Assembly (NCBI GenBank): GCA_002633025.1
Contig: NMRB01000685.1
Coordinates: 44,472-108,471, forward strand
Direction: 5' to 3'
Origin: Notospermus geniculatus
Lineage: Eukaryota > Nemertea > Pilidiophora > Heteronemertea > Lineidae
Length of the DNA: 64,000 nt
Position 1 is the stretch's first letter. Every line of letters starts with the position of its first letter. A program made the translations under genes and the position numbers. Positions 62,769 to 64,000 of the stretch are shown one piece after another. The notes beneath the pieces were generated by a model. The model was given only the letters and a program-made list of their open reading frames with translations. It was not told the DNA's origin and did no database searches.

Positions 62769-64000
62769 TTTGGAATGCGTGAGAAGGTGTTATGTGAGAA
62801 CAGTATTTCTGCGGATACATATTAACGTATACTCCGAAATTGCCGATCGTGTGTGGGCCTAACGTAGGTACGCCAGTTGTGCCCAAAACTGCAAGATCAA
62901 AGCAGTTTCCTTTTCTACAAGCATAGGCCTAATGCACTACTTAGGCCTACGTATCCCGTTTCTGGTAACCTTGACATTTTCCTCTACAACAAATAAACAC
63001 TCCGTGTATATTAATCAATACACGCTACGACAGACCAAATGTTTCGAGCCAACATCCTTCAGACATGTCAGAGAAAAACAAATAAGGTTGAAAATATTTT
63101 CACGACAACTTAGCATAGCCTTTGGACTTAAAAGCGATGGCAAACCAACTAATCCAGCAATATATAACGTTGACATATTATTGGCTTCGCTCACTACTTC
63201 TGAGTTGGAGCGTTTTTAATAATTGATAAGACTAATTAGCAAATTTTCACCTATATGGTATAAGTTGACCGCTTTCAGTGGGAGGTGGGTCTTAGTGGCT
63301 TTATCAAGTTTTCGGGGATGACGGAAGGACTTGCTCAGTTCAGGGTGGCTTTTTATCAGACATGCCTCCCTGCCTAGACTTCGGAAACAAAGTTGGACTT
63401 GTCGTTTTGGCTCTAGGAATGGCACTCCTTGATAGAACTCAAAAGGGCTACACGGGAAAAAGACCCTTTCCGACATCCCAAGTCCCATTTTGGTACCGAA
63501 GCCAAAACATTTCGTTGACGTACATGTAGGCCTATTTTTTGATCAGCAGCTCGTTCTAACGTTTTATCACGGATAAGGCTGCTTTTGCCTACAACATCCC
63601 AATCAAGCGTACTTTATCGCTGTTTTATGCACTGAAAGCGATCAATTTGTGGCTTTCAGGACATTAGACTAGCAAATAAAGCCCGGGACAATGCCGTCAT
63701 GGTCACAGGCGGAATTTAAAACCCCTGATCGATACGTTTTGTCGGATTTCAAAAGCATACTTCGTGGTTTTGTCGTCTCCATTTTGAGATGCGGTATGGT
63801 CGTCGTCACTATAGACAGCCGCGGCTGCATCCACTGGGCAGTTGTAGAACCACTTGTATGGTATATACAATCGAATAGAGAGCATGTACACAATGCATGC
63901 CGATAGGGAATCCCTCTTGAAGAGTCGAGAGCGTTTCCATTTGATCAATAGTAAATATATATTACCCACGTAACACACATGTATTAACCCTTGAAGCTGG
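62769..64000. other. Unassigned non-coding stretch
   Basis: No gene recognised up to the window end. Three TAGGCCTA palindromes (about 62923, 62942, 63526) and one TACATGTA (63520) occur here. Confidence 0.35.

Noticed and set aside
62072-62825. Two plus-strand open frames of 272 and 251 codons
   Set aside because: They are readings of a simple TCATCC-type repeat and carry only low-complexity Ser/His/Phe/Leu.

Overview
The window is non-coding-rich DNA from an invertebrate animal nuclear genome. It is AT-leaning, with tRNA-derived SINEs, foldback/MITE elements, many minisatellites and long stretches with no recognisable gene. The one gene I can identify is a complete, intronless SoxB1-class HMG-box transcription factor on the + strand (47818-48756). 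The SINEs, the MITEs and a strong excess of the palindromic octamers TAGGCCTA and TACATGTA suggest a marine invertebrate, probably a non-vertebrate deuterostome. That placement is inference; the sequence does not name the species. Nothing here looks prokaryotic: no operons, CRISPR, phage or toxin genes.

Layout. 1-8.2 kb holds a 125-bp direct repeat, an 86-bp near-perfect palindrome, several minisatellites, abutting foldback elements (one with TA target-site duplication), an 11-N gap, a SINE with an 8-bp target-site duplication and a 124-bp MITE. 8.2-24 kb holds five further copies or fragments of the same SINE (both orientations), a second SINE type and two minisatellites. 24-41 kb is mostly unassigned, with two long inverted repeats, a three-site POU octamer array and a CRE-centred palindrome. 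41-47.4 kb holds a minisatellite, a paired E2F-like palindrome, an assembly gap and a roughly 200-bp foldback. 47.4-50.4 kb is the SoxB1 locus, with promoter-like motifs, a single-exon CDS and a probable long 3' UTR. 52.9-55 kb carries a 1,038-bp near-identical tandem duplication joined by a single N, best read as an assembly artefact. 57.8-64 kb holds a second copy of the 124-bp MITE, a 206-bp MITE carrying CRE palindromes, a minisatellite and a 0.7-kb simple repeat.

Apart from SoxB1, open reading frames reach only about 180 codons. That is about the longest expected by chance in 64 kb read in six frames, and none shows a domain I recognise. The picture fits a developmental regulator in a gene-poor neighbourhood, with identifiable transposable elements concentrated at the left and right ends and scarce next to the gene. 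No new multi-gene system is evident. The most interesting signals are the two over-represented palindromic octamers, the conserved-length MITE family, and clustered transcription-factor motifs in the DNA flanking SoxB1.
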